64,000 bases of DNA, from NCBI GenBank assembly GCA_017403825.1, contig JAFRDO010000012.1, positions 1-64,000 on the forward strand, in the 5' to 3' direction. The translations under genes and the position numbers were made by a program. The stretch's first letter is position 1. Every line of letters begins with the position of its first letter. Source of the stretch: Kiritimatiellia bacterium. GTDB taxonomy: Bacteria > Verrucomicrobiota > Kiritimatiellia > RFP12 > UBA1067. Below are positions 1 through 7,864 of the stretch, one piece after another. The notes under the pieces were generated by a model that was given only the letters and a program-made list of their open reading frames with translations, was not told the DNA's origin and did no database searches.

Positions 1-207
1 CACCTGGACGACCACGTGGAAGTGGTTGTCCATGACGGCGAACGCCCCGACGTTCACCCCGCTGAACTCCGCCGCGCGCCTCAGGGCGTCCAGCATGTCG
101 CACTTGGCCGCCGCGCCGGCGAGCAGCATCTGCCGGCCGGATATGCGCGAGGTGACGTGGTGCAGCGCGTCGCGGTCCGAGAACTTGATCCTCCTTGTCC
201 TTGCCAT
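1..207 (-). CDS. REP-associated tyrosine transposase (RAYT, Y1_Tnp family), 5' part only
   Basis: The gene starts at an ATG at 205-207 with AGGAGAG eight to nine bases upstream, and it runs off the left edge, so about 69 residues are visible. The N-terminus has the family pattern of basic residues followed by LHHVTSR, and near residue 62 the sequence DNHFHVVVQ carries the His-hydrophobic-His metal-binding motif of single-strand HUH transposases of the IS200-like (Y1_Tnp) family. Such proteins act on palindromic REP hairpins. The palindrome cluster directly upstream (246-450) fits that role. The catalytic tyrosine would lie beyond the edge, so activity cannot be judged. Confidence 0.85.
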   Translation of the reverse strand, partial: MARTRRIKFSDRDALHHVTSRISGRQMLLAGAAAKCDMLDALRRAAEFSGVNVGAFAVMDNHFHVVVQV

Positions 208-245
208 CTGAATCTCTCCTTTCAGTTGTGGTTGTCGCGTCCCGG

Positions 246-450
246 CGGGGACTGTCCCCGCGAGACGTGAGCATAATACCACATTCTGGGAAGAGAATTA
301 TTTCCCGACGATTAGTACCCCCCCCGACACCTCAGGCGCCTGCCATTGGGGACAGTCCCCAGTGTCAGTGCGAGTTGGGGGGACAGTCCCCAGTAAGTTC
401 AGGTGCCTGACAGCGGGGGACTGTCCCCAACGATAAGGGAGACTGTCCCC
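246..450. repeat. Cluster of GGGGACAGTCCCC palindromes (REP-like array)
   Basis: Four perfect 13-bp copies of GGGGAC-N-GTCCCC lie at 247-259, 348-360, 379-391 and 416-428, with a degenerate fifth at 437-450. The central base is T or A, so copies occur in both orientations. Between them are shorter palindromes, CAGGCGCCTG at 334-343 and TCAGGTGCCTGA at 399-410. The array fills the whole gap between the RAYT gene and the next gene, and I see no other content in it. The position beside a RAYT gene supports REP/BIME-type elements. Confidence 0.8.
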
Positions 451-459
451 AGAGGGCGT

Positions 460-1293
460 TCATTTCCACAGGGCGGAGAGATGTTCCAACCCATTGCGGA
501 GGTCGGATTCGGAAACGCCGTCGTTCGGTTCGAACACGACGTGCCGCGCATGTTCGGCCAGGGGCTTCAGCGCGGCAAAGTCGACCTTGCCCATTCCGGG
601 AGCGAGGTGATCGTCGTTCTTGTCCACCACGTCGTTGATGTGAAGGCCGACAGGGAAAAGAGACTGGTCTGTCGGCACCGCTTCGGAAGAAGTCCAGCCG
701 TTGCAGCGTCTCACGCGGTCGTGTCCCGTGTCAAACCAAAGCTTCACCCAGTCGCCGACAACATCGCTGATCTCCCATTCCGCCGGGAAGCCTTCCAGGT
801 ACGGAAGGTTCTCGAGACCGAGAATCACGCGGTTGCGCTCCAAGACCGGCATCAAGGCGTCCAGCTCGTGGCGGAACAAATCGAGCATCTTGCGTCCGCG
901 GCGCATGCGGCGAGCCATGTCCCACCGTCTAATCCAGCCTCGGCACATAACGCGACCGGCGTGCAGCACTACGACATCGGCACCGATGGAGGCTGCAAAC
1001 TCCACATTGCGCCGCACCTGAAAGCTTGCCATCTTCCGCGTCTCATCGTCGAAGGACGCCAGCTGATACAGCTCTGGGTAACCCTGCGGGGCGGAAAGCG
1101 GAACCGGGCAGAACGCATGTACGCTGCCCACGGGAATCTTGTCAAGCATGCGCTCGAAGCCAGGCACTTGCTCGGGCGTTGTGTTGTAGCCCAGCTCCAT
1201 CTCGGCAAAGCCGAGTGAAAGTGCCAGCTCGGCGATGGCCTCGCCGTCGTTCAGGCGCCTGTTGCACCAGTTCGTGGAAAGCGAGAACTTCAC
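460..1293 (-). CDS. Sugar phosphate isomerase/epimerase-like TIM-barrel protein
   Basis: The 277-residue product has the alternating pattern of the AP endonuclease 2/xylose isomerase-like TIM barrel. It includes a VVLHAGR strand near residue 110, GLENLPY near 160 (a Glu typical of the metal site), WFDTGH near 190 and GLHINDV near 218, which supply the Glu/Asp/His metal ligands. The start is a GTG that overlaps the stop of the upstream gene as GTGA, which implies translational coupling to holB. The substrate is unknown. There is no signal peptide, so it acts in the cytoplasm. It could be a sugar epimerase or an endonuclease IV relative, but the short length and lack of DNA-binding loops favour the former. 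Confidence 0.7.
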   Translation of the reverse strand: MKFSLSTNWCNRRLNDGEAIAELALSLGFAEMELGYNTTPEQVPGFERMLDKIPVGSVHAFCPVPLSAPQGYPELYQLASFDDETRKMASFQVRRNVEFAASIGADVVVLHAGRVMCRGWIRRWDMARRMRRGRKMLDLFRHELDALMPVLERNRVILGLENLPYLEGFPAEWEISDVVGDWVKLWFDTGHDRVRRCNGWTSSEAVPTDQSLFPVGLHINDVVDKNDDHLAPGMGKVDFAALKPLAEHARHVVFEPNDGVSESDLRNGLEHLSALWK

Positions 1294-2081
1294 GGCAGAG
1301 CGATCCGGTCCAACATCAGTGACAGTACGGCCTCGTCGCCGATTGCCTTCTCCGACTGACGGTAGGCATCCTCAACGGCATCCACGTTCCTGAACGCCTT
1401 GTAGCGCGGCAACTTCCCGTCGAGCATCAGTTCGCGTACGAAGCTCATAAGGGTCTGGTAGAACGACTTGCGCACCTGCGGGACGTCTGGATCCTCCGCC
1501 TCCTTCTTTAGCGCGGCGAGCTGCGCGGCCAAGGCGGCGGCATCCCTGGCGTAGAACGCCTGCCGGGCCGACTCAAGATCCTCGCCTTCCAGAAACCCGG
1601 GCGAAATGGGCAGGTCGATGCGTTGCGTACGCGAGATGATCGTCGGCAGGATAGCGTCCGGCCGGTCCGTCAGCAGGAGGTAGAGCGTGTTAGGACCTGG
1701 TTCCTCCAGAGACTTCAAGAAAGCGTTGGCGGCTTCCGGCTGCATCCTGTCGGCACCGACGACGATGCCGACCTTCCAGCCGCCCGAGAAGGACGTCGCG
1801 GACATCGGCTCTATCATGCCGTCGCGCATGCCGGGGCCGTCGTCATCCTTGCCGCGCTGGACCTTGATGGTGCGGCTGCGGCCCTGCGGCTCAAGACGCA
1901 CCACGTCGGGGTGGTCGCCGACCGCGGCCTGTTCCGGCGCGTCCGGGAAAAGATGGCGAAGCAAGAGTCCCACCAGTTCCTCACAGCTGCCGCGCAGGTC
2001 ACCGGTTATCAGGTAACCGTGTGCGGCGCGCCCCGCGTCGATTGCGCGGACAATCAGGTCAAAGGCTGCACCTGGTTCCAT
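1290..2081 (-). CDS. holB: DNA polymerase III subunit delta' (HolB)
   Basis: Delta' is a non-ATP-hydrolysing AAA+ subunit of the clamp-loader complex that loads the sliding clamp at the replication fork. The product (263 residues from the ATG at 2081) has the characteristic segment ADRMQPEAANAFLKSLEEP followed by LPTIISRTQRI, the SRC-like sensor region of the family. No Walker A lysine motif is visible, as expected for delta'. An earlier start at 2093 is possible. Either start overlaps the 3' end of tmk by tens of bases, and tmk-holB adjacency is common in bacteria. The downstream epimerase gene overlaps it by 4 bp. Confidence 0.88.
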   Translation of the reverse strand: MEPGAAFDLIVRAIDAGRAAHGYLITGDLRGSCEELVGLLLRHLFPDAPEQAAVGDHPDVVRLEPQGRSRTIKVQRGKDDDGPGMRDGMIEPMSATSFSGGWKVGIVVGADRMQPEAANAFLKSLEEPGPNTLYLLLTDRPDAILPTIISRTQRIDLPISPGFLEGEDLESARQAFYARDAAALAAQLAALKKEAEDPDVPQVRKSFYQTLMSFVRELMLDGKLPRYKAFRNVDAVEDAYRQSEKAIGDEAVLSLMLDRIALP

Positions 2082-2689
2082 ACCCGCTCCCACACTTCGT
2101 CGGCCGTGCCGTTAGCATCAATCACCTTTATGCGGTCCGGCTCCGCCGCAGCAAGCGCAGCGAAGCCGTGGCGCAGCCTCTCGTGGAAATCTTCGCCGGC
2201 GCACTCGATCCTGTCGGCCGAAGTGTTGGTGGCGGCCTCACGTCCGAGCCGCCGCGCACGGGCGACTTCAGGGGATACGTCCAAAAGCAGCGTGAGGTCC
2301 GGCGAGAGTCCGCCGCAGGCGAGCCCGTTGGCACGGCGCACCTCGTCCAGCGGCAGTCCGCGCCCGTAGCCCTGATAGGCGAGCGTGGAATCGCTGAACC
2401 GGTCGGAGACCACCCACGTTCCAGACTCAAGCGCAGGGCGTATTACGCTTCTCACAAGCTGCGCCCTGGCGGACAGAAAGAGCATCAGTTCGCTGACGTC
2501 GCACGGCGCCTCTCCTGACTTGTCCTTCAGGAGCCGGCGAATCTCCTCGGCGAGTGGAGTGCCGCCAGGCTCTCGCGTCAACAGCGTCTCGATGCCGCGC
2601 AACCGCAACGCATCGCAAAGCCGCCGCGCCTGCGTCGACTTGCCGCAGCCCTCGCCGCCCTCAAAGGTTATGAACCTGCCACGTGACAT
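2054..2689 (-). CDS. tmk: Thymidylate kinase
   Basis: Tmk phosphorylates dTMP to dTDP for DNA synthesis. The 211-residue length is normal. The P-loop GGEGCGKST is at residues 10-18, the LID/substrate region has the conserved DRFSDSTLAYQGYGRG segment near residue 95, and a TREPGGTPLAEEIR motif lies near residue 38, all typical. It lies 7 bp downstream of the coiled-coil protein gene and overlaps holB, so it is probably in one transcription unit with them. Confidence 0.95.
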   Translation of the reverse strand: MSRGRFITFEGGEGCGKSTQARRLCDALRLRGIETLLTREPGGTPLAEEIRRLLKDKSGEAPCDVSELMLFLSARAQLVRSVIRPALESGTWVVSDRFSDSTLAYQGYGRGLPLDEVRRANGLACGGLSPDLTLLLDVSPEVARARRLGREAATNTSADRIECAGEDFHERLRHGFAALAAAEPDRIKVIDANGTADEVWERVWNQVQPLT

Positions 2690-2696
2690 GCCAGTG

Positions 2697-3473
2697 TCAG
2701 TTCTGCGGAGGAGGTTCCGGCGGACGTCCCGGCGGCGGACGGCCGCCGCCGTGCGGCGGGCCGAAACCCGAGCTGGTAGCCTGTATCACGTCCTGTATGG
2801 TCGCGGCGACCTCCTTCGCATCATCGCCCTCGAAGCCAAGCGCGCGCGCCGTCTCCGCAATGAGGTTGCGACGCTCCTCGCCGTTCAGGCGCATCATCTC
2901 ACCATGCGTCTGACGCATCTCGTGGAAGAGCCGTTCGCGCTCTTCTGCGGACAGATCCCCCCTGTGAAGCTGCTCCTCAAGCTCTTCGCGGCGTGCTATC
3001 AGGTTCTGAAGGTCGGCATGCGTCTTCTGCGCCTCCGGACTCATGTGCGAGGTGTCGATGGACGAAAGGAAGTCTATGGACGAACGAGCGTGCTCGGCAC
3101 GGTTCCGACGCCAGCGAGCGAACCGGTTGGTCATCTGCACGTAGCGCTCCGGATCAATCTTGCGCAAGTTCTCCAGCCAAGCGCGCGGGTCGCGACGGTC
3201 GCGGCCCTCCGGGACAATCCTAGCGACCTCGGCTACGGCGTTCGACATGTTGACGCCCTTCTCCGCGAGACGCCTCTCTAGCTCGGCTATCCGTCGGCGC
3301 AAGGCGGCGAGGCTCGCCTTGTGGCCTTCGTCCGCAACCGGTCCGCGGCGGGCGGGCGCGGCGGAGACAGCTGCTGCGGGATTCTCGGCAGGGGAGCGCT
3401 CGCCGCGCATGAAATAGCCGACGGCGACGCCGACGAGCAGCGCAAGGCCTATTAGCAGCTGGTACCTTATCAT
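2697..3473 (-). CDS. Membrane-anchored coiled-coil protein with Pro/Gly-rich C-terminus, unknown function
   Basis: I do not recognise a family. Residues 4-22 form one hydrophobic segment that looks like an N-terminal anchor (LLIGLALLVGVAVGYFM) and are followed by an Ala/Pro-rich linker. Residues about 52-75 and 145-215 are rich in Arg, Glu and Leu with heptad-like spacing, which predicts helices or coiled coil, with an EELEEQLHRGDLSAEERERL-like stretch. The last 30 residues are almost only Gly, Pro and Arg. The ATG overlaps the TAA of the upstream fusion gene as TAATG. A periplasmic or envelope-associated role, as in Spy/CpxP-like helical proteins, is possible but not shown. Confidence 0.65.
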   Translation of the reverse strand: MIRYQLLIGLALLVGVAVGYFMRGERSPAENPAAAVSAAPARRGPVADEGHKASLAALRRRIAELERRLAEKGVNMSNAVAEVARIVPEGRDRRDPRAWLENLRKIDPERYVQMTNRFARWRRNRAEHARSSIDFLSSIDTSHMSPEAQKTHADLQNLIARREELEEQLHRGDLSAEERERLFHEMRQTHGEMMRLNGEERRNLIAETARALGFEGDDAKEVAATIQDVIQATSSGFGPPHGGGRPPPGRPPEPPPQN

Positions 3474-5758
3474 TAGAGCAGGTTCCTCTGTATCTTTCCG
3501 CTCACCGTCTTCGGAAGCTCGTCGCGGAAGACTACGATACGCGGATATTTGTATGGGGCGGTGTGGGTCTTGACGTAGTCCTGGATCTCCTTCTTGAGCT
3601 CCTCGGTGCCCTCCTTGCCCTTGACGAGCTTGATGGTGGCCTTAACCACCTGGCCGCGCACCGGGTCGGGCGCGGCGGAGACACCGCACTCCACGACGTA
3701 TGGAAGCTCCATGATGACGTTCTCAATCTCAAACGGACCGATGCGGTAGCCCGACGACTTTATGACATCGTCGGCGCGGCCAACATAGTGGTAGTAGCCG
3801 TCCTCGTCCTTCCAGGCGACGTCGCCAGTGTGGTAGCAGCCGTTCCGCCACGCCTCGGCCGTCTTCTCCTCGTCCTTGTAGTAACCGATGAAAATGCCGG
3901 GGTGCGGCGCGGAGCGCGGTGTCCTGACGACGATTTCGCCGTGCTCGCCGGCCGGGACGGAATGCCCTTCCGCGTCCACGAGGTCGATGCCATAGTCTGG
4001 AACCGGCTTGCCCATCGCGCCGGGCTTTATCTCGTCACCGATAAGCGTGCCGAGCGCACACGTGGTCTCGGTCTGTCCGAACCCCTCGTAGATGGAAAGC
4101 CCAGTGGCGCGCTTGAACTGCGTGAAGACCTCTGGATTAAGCGCCTCGCCAGCGGTCGTCGCGTGCCTTACGGACGAGAAGTCGTACTTCGAGATGTCCT
4201 CCTTTATCAGCATGCGGTACATCGTAGGCGGAGCGCAGAACGTGGTTATGCGATACTTCGCGAACATCGGCAGGATGGTCTCGGCGTGGAAGCGGTCGAA
4301 GTCGTAGACGAACAGCGCGCCCTCGCACATCCACTGGCCGTACAGCTTGCCCCAGCTCGCCTTAGCCCAGCCCGTCTCGGAAATCGTAAAGTGCAGTCCG
4401 TCGCGCTCCACCTGATGCCAGTACTTGGCAGTCACGAAGTGGCCAAGGCCGTAGAGGTGGCTGTGCAGCGCCATCTTCGGGTAACCCGTGGTGCCGGAGG
4501 TGAAGAACATGAGCATCGGGTCCTTGCCGCCGGGCGCGTCCGGTCCGCGCCCATACACGCGCGAAAAGCCGACGTATTCCTTGTCGAAGCTACGCCACCC
4601 CTCGCGGTCGCCGTTCACTACCATCTTTATCATGGGAGCGCGGCTTGGATCCTCCTTTACAAGCTCCGCCTCGGCGAGCTCCGCCTCATGCGCGACGTCG
4701 CCGTCGGCCGTGCAGACAAGAGCCTTCACGTCTGCCGCCCTGAAGCGGTAGACGAGGTCGTGGTCCTTCAGCTGGCTCACCGCCGGTATTACCACAGCCC
4801 CGACCTTGTGGAGCGCAAGCACCGCCGGCCAGTACTGGTAGTGGCGCTTCAGAATGAACATCACCTTGTCGCCGCGGCCGATGCCGACGGAACGGAAGTA
4901 GTTCGCCATCTGGTTCGACATCTCGCTGATCTCGCGGAACGTGAAGCGCCGTTCAGTAAGATGATCGCTCACGTGAAGCATGGCAAGCTTGTCGGGGTAT
5001 TTCGCGGCGATTGCGTCCACTACGTCATAGGCGAAGTTGAAGCGCTCGATGTTCTTGAAGCGGACGTGCTCGAGATGTCCGGACTCGTTCTCATCGCACT
5101 CGACGAACCGGTCCACGACTAGCGGCACCTTCTCGTGGCGGGGACGCACCGTCTCGAGGCCGAGGTGGCTGTCGCCGTCCTCGCCCGCCATCACCATCGC
5201 GAGGAACGTGACCCCGGCGGGGTCGGTTGCCGCCATGCCGTGCGGCGTGGACGAGCGGTAGTAGATGGAATCGCCTTCGTTAAGCTCCTCGACATGCTCT
5301 CCGACACGGACCTTCATCGAGCCTTTCAGCACGATGTCGAACTCTTGTCCAGCATGTGTAGTAGTCTGTATGGGCTTGTCGAGCAGCTCCGGATCGTACT
5401 TGTACGTGACCCAGTAGGGCGTGCCGAGGCGGTGACGGAACATGGCCGCCTGGTTGCGGATGTCCATGTGCGACTCGTGCGCGGTAAGCGGACCCTGCCC
5501 CGCCCGCGTCACCTCGTAGCCCGAGAGATGGGCACTGTGCCCCTTCAAGAGCGCGTTTATGTCGACGCCAAAGGTTATGGCGCACTGGTGGAGGAAATTG
5601 AACGTCGGGTCGCGGCGGCCGGCCTCGACCGCCTCATAGTCGGCGACCGAGACCTCCGTCTTCTCGGCCATCTGCTCCACGGAATAGCCGATTATCTCGC
5701 GCATCTCCCTGATGCGTGCGGCCATCTCGCCCAGATTAGCATTGCTGTCTTCGCTCAT
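3473..5758 (-). CDS. XRE-cupin-acyl-CoA synthetase fusion protein
   Basis: This 761-residue protein joins three modules. Residues about 10-62 are an XRE-type helix-turn-helix (IREMREIIGYSVEQMAEKT, then YEAVEAGRRDPT). Residues about 110-187 form a small cupin barrel with THAGQEFDIVLKG and GDSIYYRSSTPHGM. Residues about 225-761 are a full AMP-forming acyl-CoA synthetase, with the P-loop TSGTTGYPK near 420, an EGFGQTET adenine motif, YHTGDVAWKDEDGYYHYVGR, and the C-terminal catalytic Lys in PKTVSGKIQR. The ligase part resembles medium-chain or aryl acyl-CoA synthetases. I chose the ATG at 5758; a TTG at 5773 is an alternative. The XRE-cupin part may sense the acid or its CoA ester and control the same gene. 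That is inference. Confidence 0.85.
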   Translation of the reverse strand: MSEDSNANLGEMAARIREMREIIGYSVEQMAEKTEVSVADYEAVEAGRRDPTFNFLHQCAITFGVDINALLKGHSAHLSGYEVTRAGQGPLTAHESHMDIRNQAAMFRHRLGTPYWVTYKYDPELLDKPIQTTTHAGQEFDIVLKGSMKVRVGEHVEELNEGDSIYYRSSTPHGMAATDPAGVTFLAMVMAGEDGDSHLGLETVRPRHEKVPLVVDRFVECDENESGHLEHVRFKNIERFNFAYDVVDAIAAKYPDKLAMLHVSDHLTERRFTFREISEMSNQMANYFRSVGIGRGDKVMFILKRHYQYWPAVLALHKVGAVVIPAVSQLKDHDLVYRFRAADVKALVCTADGDVAHEAELAEAELVKEDPSRAPMIKMVVNGDREGWRSFDKEYVGFSRVYGRGPDAPGGKDPMLMFFTSGTTGYPKMALHSHLYGLGHFVTAKYWHQVERDGLHFTISETGWAKASWGKLYGQWMCEGALFVYDFDRFHAETILPMFAKYRITTFCAPPTMYRMLIKEDISKYDFSSVRHATTAGEALNPEVFTQFKRATGLSIYEGFGQTETTCALGTLIGDEIKPGAMGKPVPDYGIDLVDAEGHSVPAGEHGEIVVRTPRSAPHPGIFIGYYKDEEKTAEAWRNGCYHTGDVAWKDEDGYYHYVGRADDVIKSSGYRIGPFEIENVIMELPYVVECGVSAAPDPVRGQVVKATIKLVKGKEGTEELKKEIQDYVKTHTAPYKYPRIVVFRDELPKTVSGKIQRNLL

Positions 5759-5784
5759 CGCTGTGATTCCCAAGTTTTCGGCAT

Positions 5785-5790
5785 ATTATA
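5785..5790 (-). promoter_or_regulatory. Extended -10 box upstream of the XRE-cupin-ligase gene
   Basis: On the minus strand the sequence reads TATGGTATAATATG, a perfect TATAAT with an upstream TGG resembling an extended -10. It lies 26 nt before the chosen ATG and 11 nt before the alternative TTG. No good -35 is visible at 17 bp. It is the only AT-rich patch in the gap to the symporter gene. Confidence 0.55.
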
Positions 5791-5802
5791 CCATAATCTG
5801 CA

Positions 5803-7665
5803 TCAGTCCACGGCATTATCTACGTTTCTTTTCAGCGTCGCGATGGTCAGGCCCGAGAGATCGCGGCTGCGCTCCGGAATCACAAACGACAGCAGCCAGG
5901 CCGATGCAACGCAAAGCGTGAAGCCGATTCCGCCCACTAGAAAGACGTGGGGACGCTCGAACGGCAGCGGCGCGTACCTGAGGGCGAAGCACACGGCATA
6001 GTTGATAATAAGCCCGACGACAGCCGAGCGTCCGCCCACGCGGCGAACGAACACTCCGAGGAAGAACAGCCCCGCGAGCCCGGCAGTCAGCACCGAGATG
6101 AACTCCTTGAACTTGTCGAAGAGCGAGCGCGTCTCCGTGTGCGCCAGGACGAGCGCCGCCGCAACGCCCAACACGCCTGCGGCGAAGGTGAAGGCGCGTC
6201 CCCAGCGCATCTGCGCGTCAGGCGACGTGGACGGACGGAACTTCAGCACGAAGTCTGCTGTAAGCGCTGTCGCCGCGCTGGAGAGATTGGCGGAGAGCGT
6301 AGAAATCGTGGCCGCGAAAAGCGCCGCAGCGACAAGTCCGGCGAGCGCGGGCGGCAAGCCAGACACGATGAAATAAGGCAGTATGCTGTCCGCCTTCGGA
6401 AGCGACGGGTCGAGCATCTCCGGATGCGACCGGTAGTATGTCCAGAGCGCAGTGCCGATCGCGCTGAAGACCGCGCTCACGGCCACTGTGAACACGCCGT
6501 TGAACCAGATGGAGCGCGCGGCGGCCTTCTCGTCCTTGACGGACAGGTAGCGCTGGATCACGCACTGGTCGCTCGTGTAGGACGAAAGGTTCTCGATCAA
6601 GGCCAGCACCAGCACCACCCACAGCACCGGCTCGGTGGAGAGGAACCTGAGGTCTATCAGCGTCGTCTTGCCGTGCGAGGAGGCGAGCGACCACGCCCCG
6701 GCGATTCCGCCGTCAGTGCCGCTCACGAGCGCGAAGAAGATGGCGAGCGCGCCCGAGACGAGCACGATGCCCTGCACGAAGTCGCTCCAGACGACAGCCT
6801 CGAATCCGCCGAACGCGCAGTACAGGATAGTCGCCGTGCCGCACACGAGTATGCAGCCGTCGATCGAAACGCCGGTCATGGCGTTGAGCGCGAGCGCCGG
6901 CAGAAGCGTCACTATCGCCACGCGCGAGATCATAAACACCACATATGCGCCGGACGCGAACAGCCGCACCGCAGCGTTGAAGCGGCGCTCGAGGTATTCG
7001 TAGGCGCTGGCGACCTTCAGCCGCCTGAAGAACGGAAGGTAGAAGTATATCACGACCGGCGCAAGGGCGAAGATGCCGAAGGTCATCGGGAAGTATCGCC
7101 AGTCGGAGATGTAGAACTGCGCCGGCACCGCGAGGAACGAGATCGACGAAAGCATCGTGGCGAAGATGCTCATGCCCGCCACGTACCACGGTATCTTGCC
7201 GCCGCCGGTGAAGTAGTCGTCGGCGCGCTTCTTCTTGCGTATGAAGTGCCACGCCATGCCCGCCATAAGCAGGAAGTACGCCGCAAGCACGCTCCACGCC
7301 ACCGCGCCAAAGCCGTTGCCGACCTTCACCTTGTCCGCCGGCACCCAGCGGTCAGTGACGAGATGGTAGTAGCAGAGCGGACTGCCGTCGGCGTCCTTGA
7401 GCACCAGGTGCTGGTCGCCGACCGGCTCAAGCGCCGCGCCGGCAGGCGGCGCGACGGGCAGCGCCTCGCATGGAACCGGTGCCTGGGCGGACGCCTGGCC
7501 GGCAAGCCGCGACCAGCAGTTGGTGCCCTCGACGGTTATGACATAGCGCTTCTTCTGGCTGCCGTTCTGCTCGGCGGCGAGCGGCGTTGCCGAGGAAACA
7601 AGGGTTTCTCCCGCCGCCGACAGGACGGATATTGCGCATACGCACGCGATTGCAACAAACTTCAT
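5803..7665 (-). CDS. Sodium:solute symporter (SSS family) with an exported N-terminal extension
   Basis: The 620-residue product has about 13 hydrophobic segments from residue 125 on. It carries SSS-family features: DDYFTGGGKIPWYVAGMSIFATMLSSISF after the first helix, an FGGFEAVVWSDFVQG segment, and NLSSYTSDQCVIQRYLSVKDEKAA near the middle. This family imports sugars, organic acids or amino acids with Na+. Unusually, a signal peptide (residues 1-18) and about 95 residues of soluble sequence with two Cys precede the first membrane helix. The ATG at 7665 is chosen because it lies 8 nt after a -10 box. The substrate is not evident. Nearby uronate and sugar genes make a sugar acid plausible. Confidence 0.85.
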   Translation of the reverse strand: MKFVAIACVCAISVLSAAGETLVSSATPLAAEQNGSQKKRYVITVEGTNCWSRLAGQASAQAPVPCEALPVAPPAGAALEPVGDQHLVLKDADGSPLCYYHLVTDRWVPADKVKVGNGFGAVAWSVLAAYFLLMAGMAWHFIRKKKRADDYFTGGGKIPWYVAGMSIFATMLSSISFLAVPAQFYISDWRYFPMTFGIFALAPVVIYFYLPFFRRLKVASAYEYLERRFNAAVRLFASGAYVVFMISRVAIVTLLPALALNAMTGVSIDGCILVCGTATILYCAFGGFEAVVWSDFVQGIVLVSGALAIFFALVSGTDGGIAGAWSLASSHGKTTLIDLRFLSTEPVLWVVLVLALIENLSSYTSDQCVIQRYLSVKDEKAAARSIWFNGVFTVAVSAVFSAIGTALWTYYRSHPEMLDPSLPKADSILPYFIVSGLPPALAGLVAAALFAATISTLSANLSSAATALTADFVLKFRPSTSPDAQMRWGRAFTFAAGVLGVAAALVLAHTETRSLFDKFKEFISVLTAGLAGLFFLGVFVRRVGGRSAVVGLIINYAVCFALRYAPLPFERPHVFLVGGIGFTLCVASAWLLSFVIPERSRDLSGLTIATLKRNVDNAVD

Positions 7666-7673
7666 CGCATATG

Positions 7674-7679
7674 ATTGTA
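7674..7679 (-). promoter_or_regulatory. -10 box giving a probable leaderless transcript of the symporter gene
   Basis: The minus strand reads ATGATACAAT, then CATATGCG, then the ATG at 7665. The TACAAT hexamer is 8 nt from the start codon, so transcription would begin at or within a few bases of the ATG. No Shine-Dalgarno sequence is possible in that space. Confidence 0.5.
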
Positions 7680-7713
7680 TCATAAATCGACGCCCCCGGA
7701 CAGACCCGACACT

Positions 7714-7842
7714 TCATTCTGACAGCACGCGCATCGCGTCAACAATCTGGCATTGCAACATGCTATCCACCAGAGCCAAAGCCTCGGCGCTGCAAAGGAG
7801 CGGCGCAGCAAATGCGAACCTTACGAAATCACGCCTATTCAT
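7714..7842 (-). pseudogene. 42-codon reading frame with a Tat-like N-terminus, probable truncated gene
   Basis: The frame encodes MNRRDFVRFAFAAPLLCS and then about 24 further residues before a TGA. Twin Arg followed by Asp-Phe and a hydrophobic stretch is the look of a Tat signal peptide, as found at the start of many exported enzymes in this type of genome (compare LSRRDFIS in the gene at 41052-42092). Nothing resembling a mature domain follows, and no ribosome binding site precedes it. It lies 22 bp after the Gly-rich gene. A degraded gene remnant is more likely than a working small protein. Confidence 0.3.
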
Positions 7843-7864
7843 GGGTAGACAAGAATCAACTGAA

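Noticed and set aside
5947..7674. 575-codon plus-strand frame
   Set aside because: It is Arg/Glu/His-rich antisense of the symporter gene.
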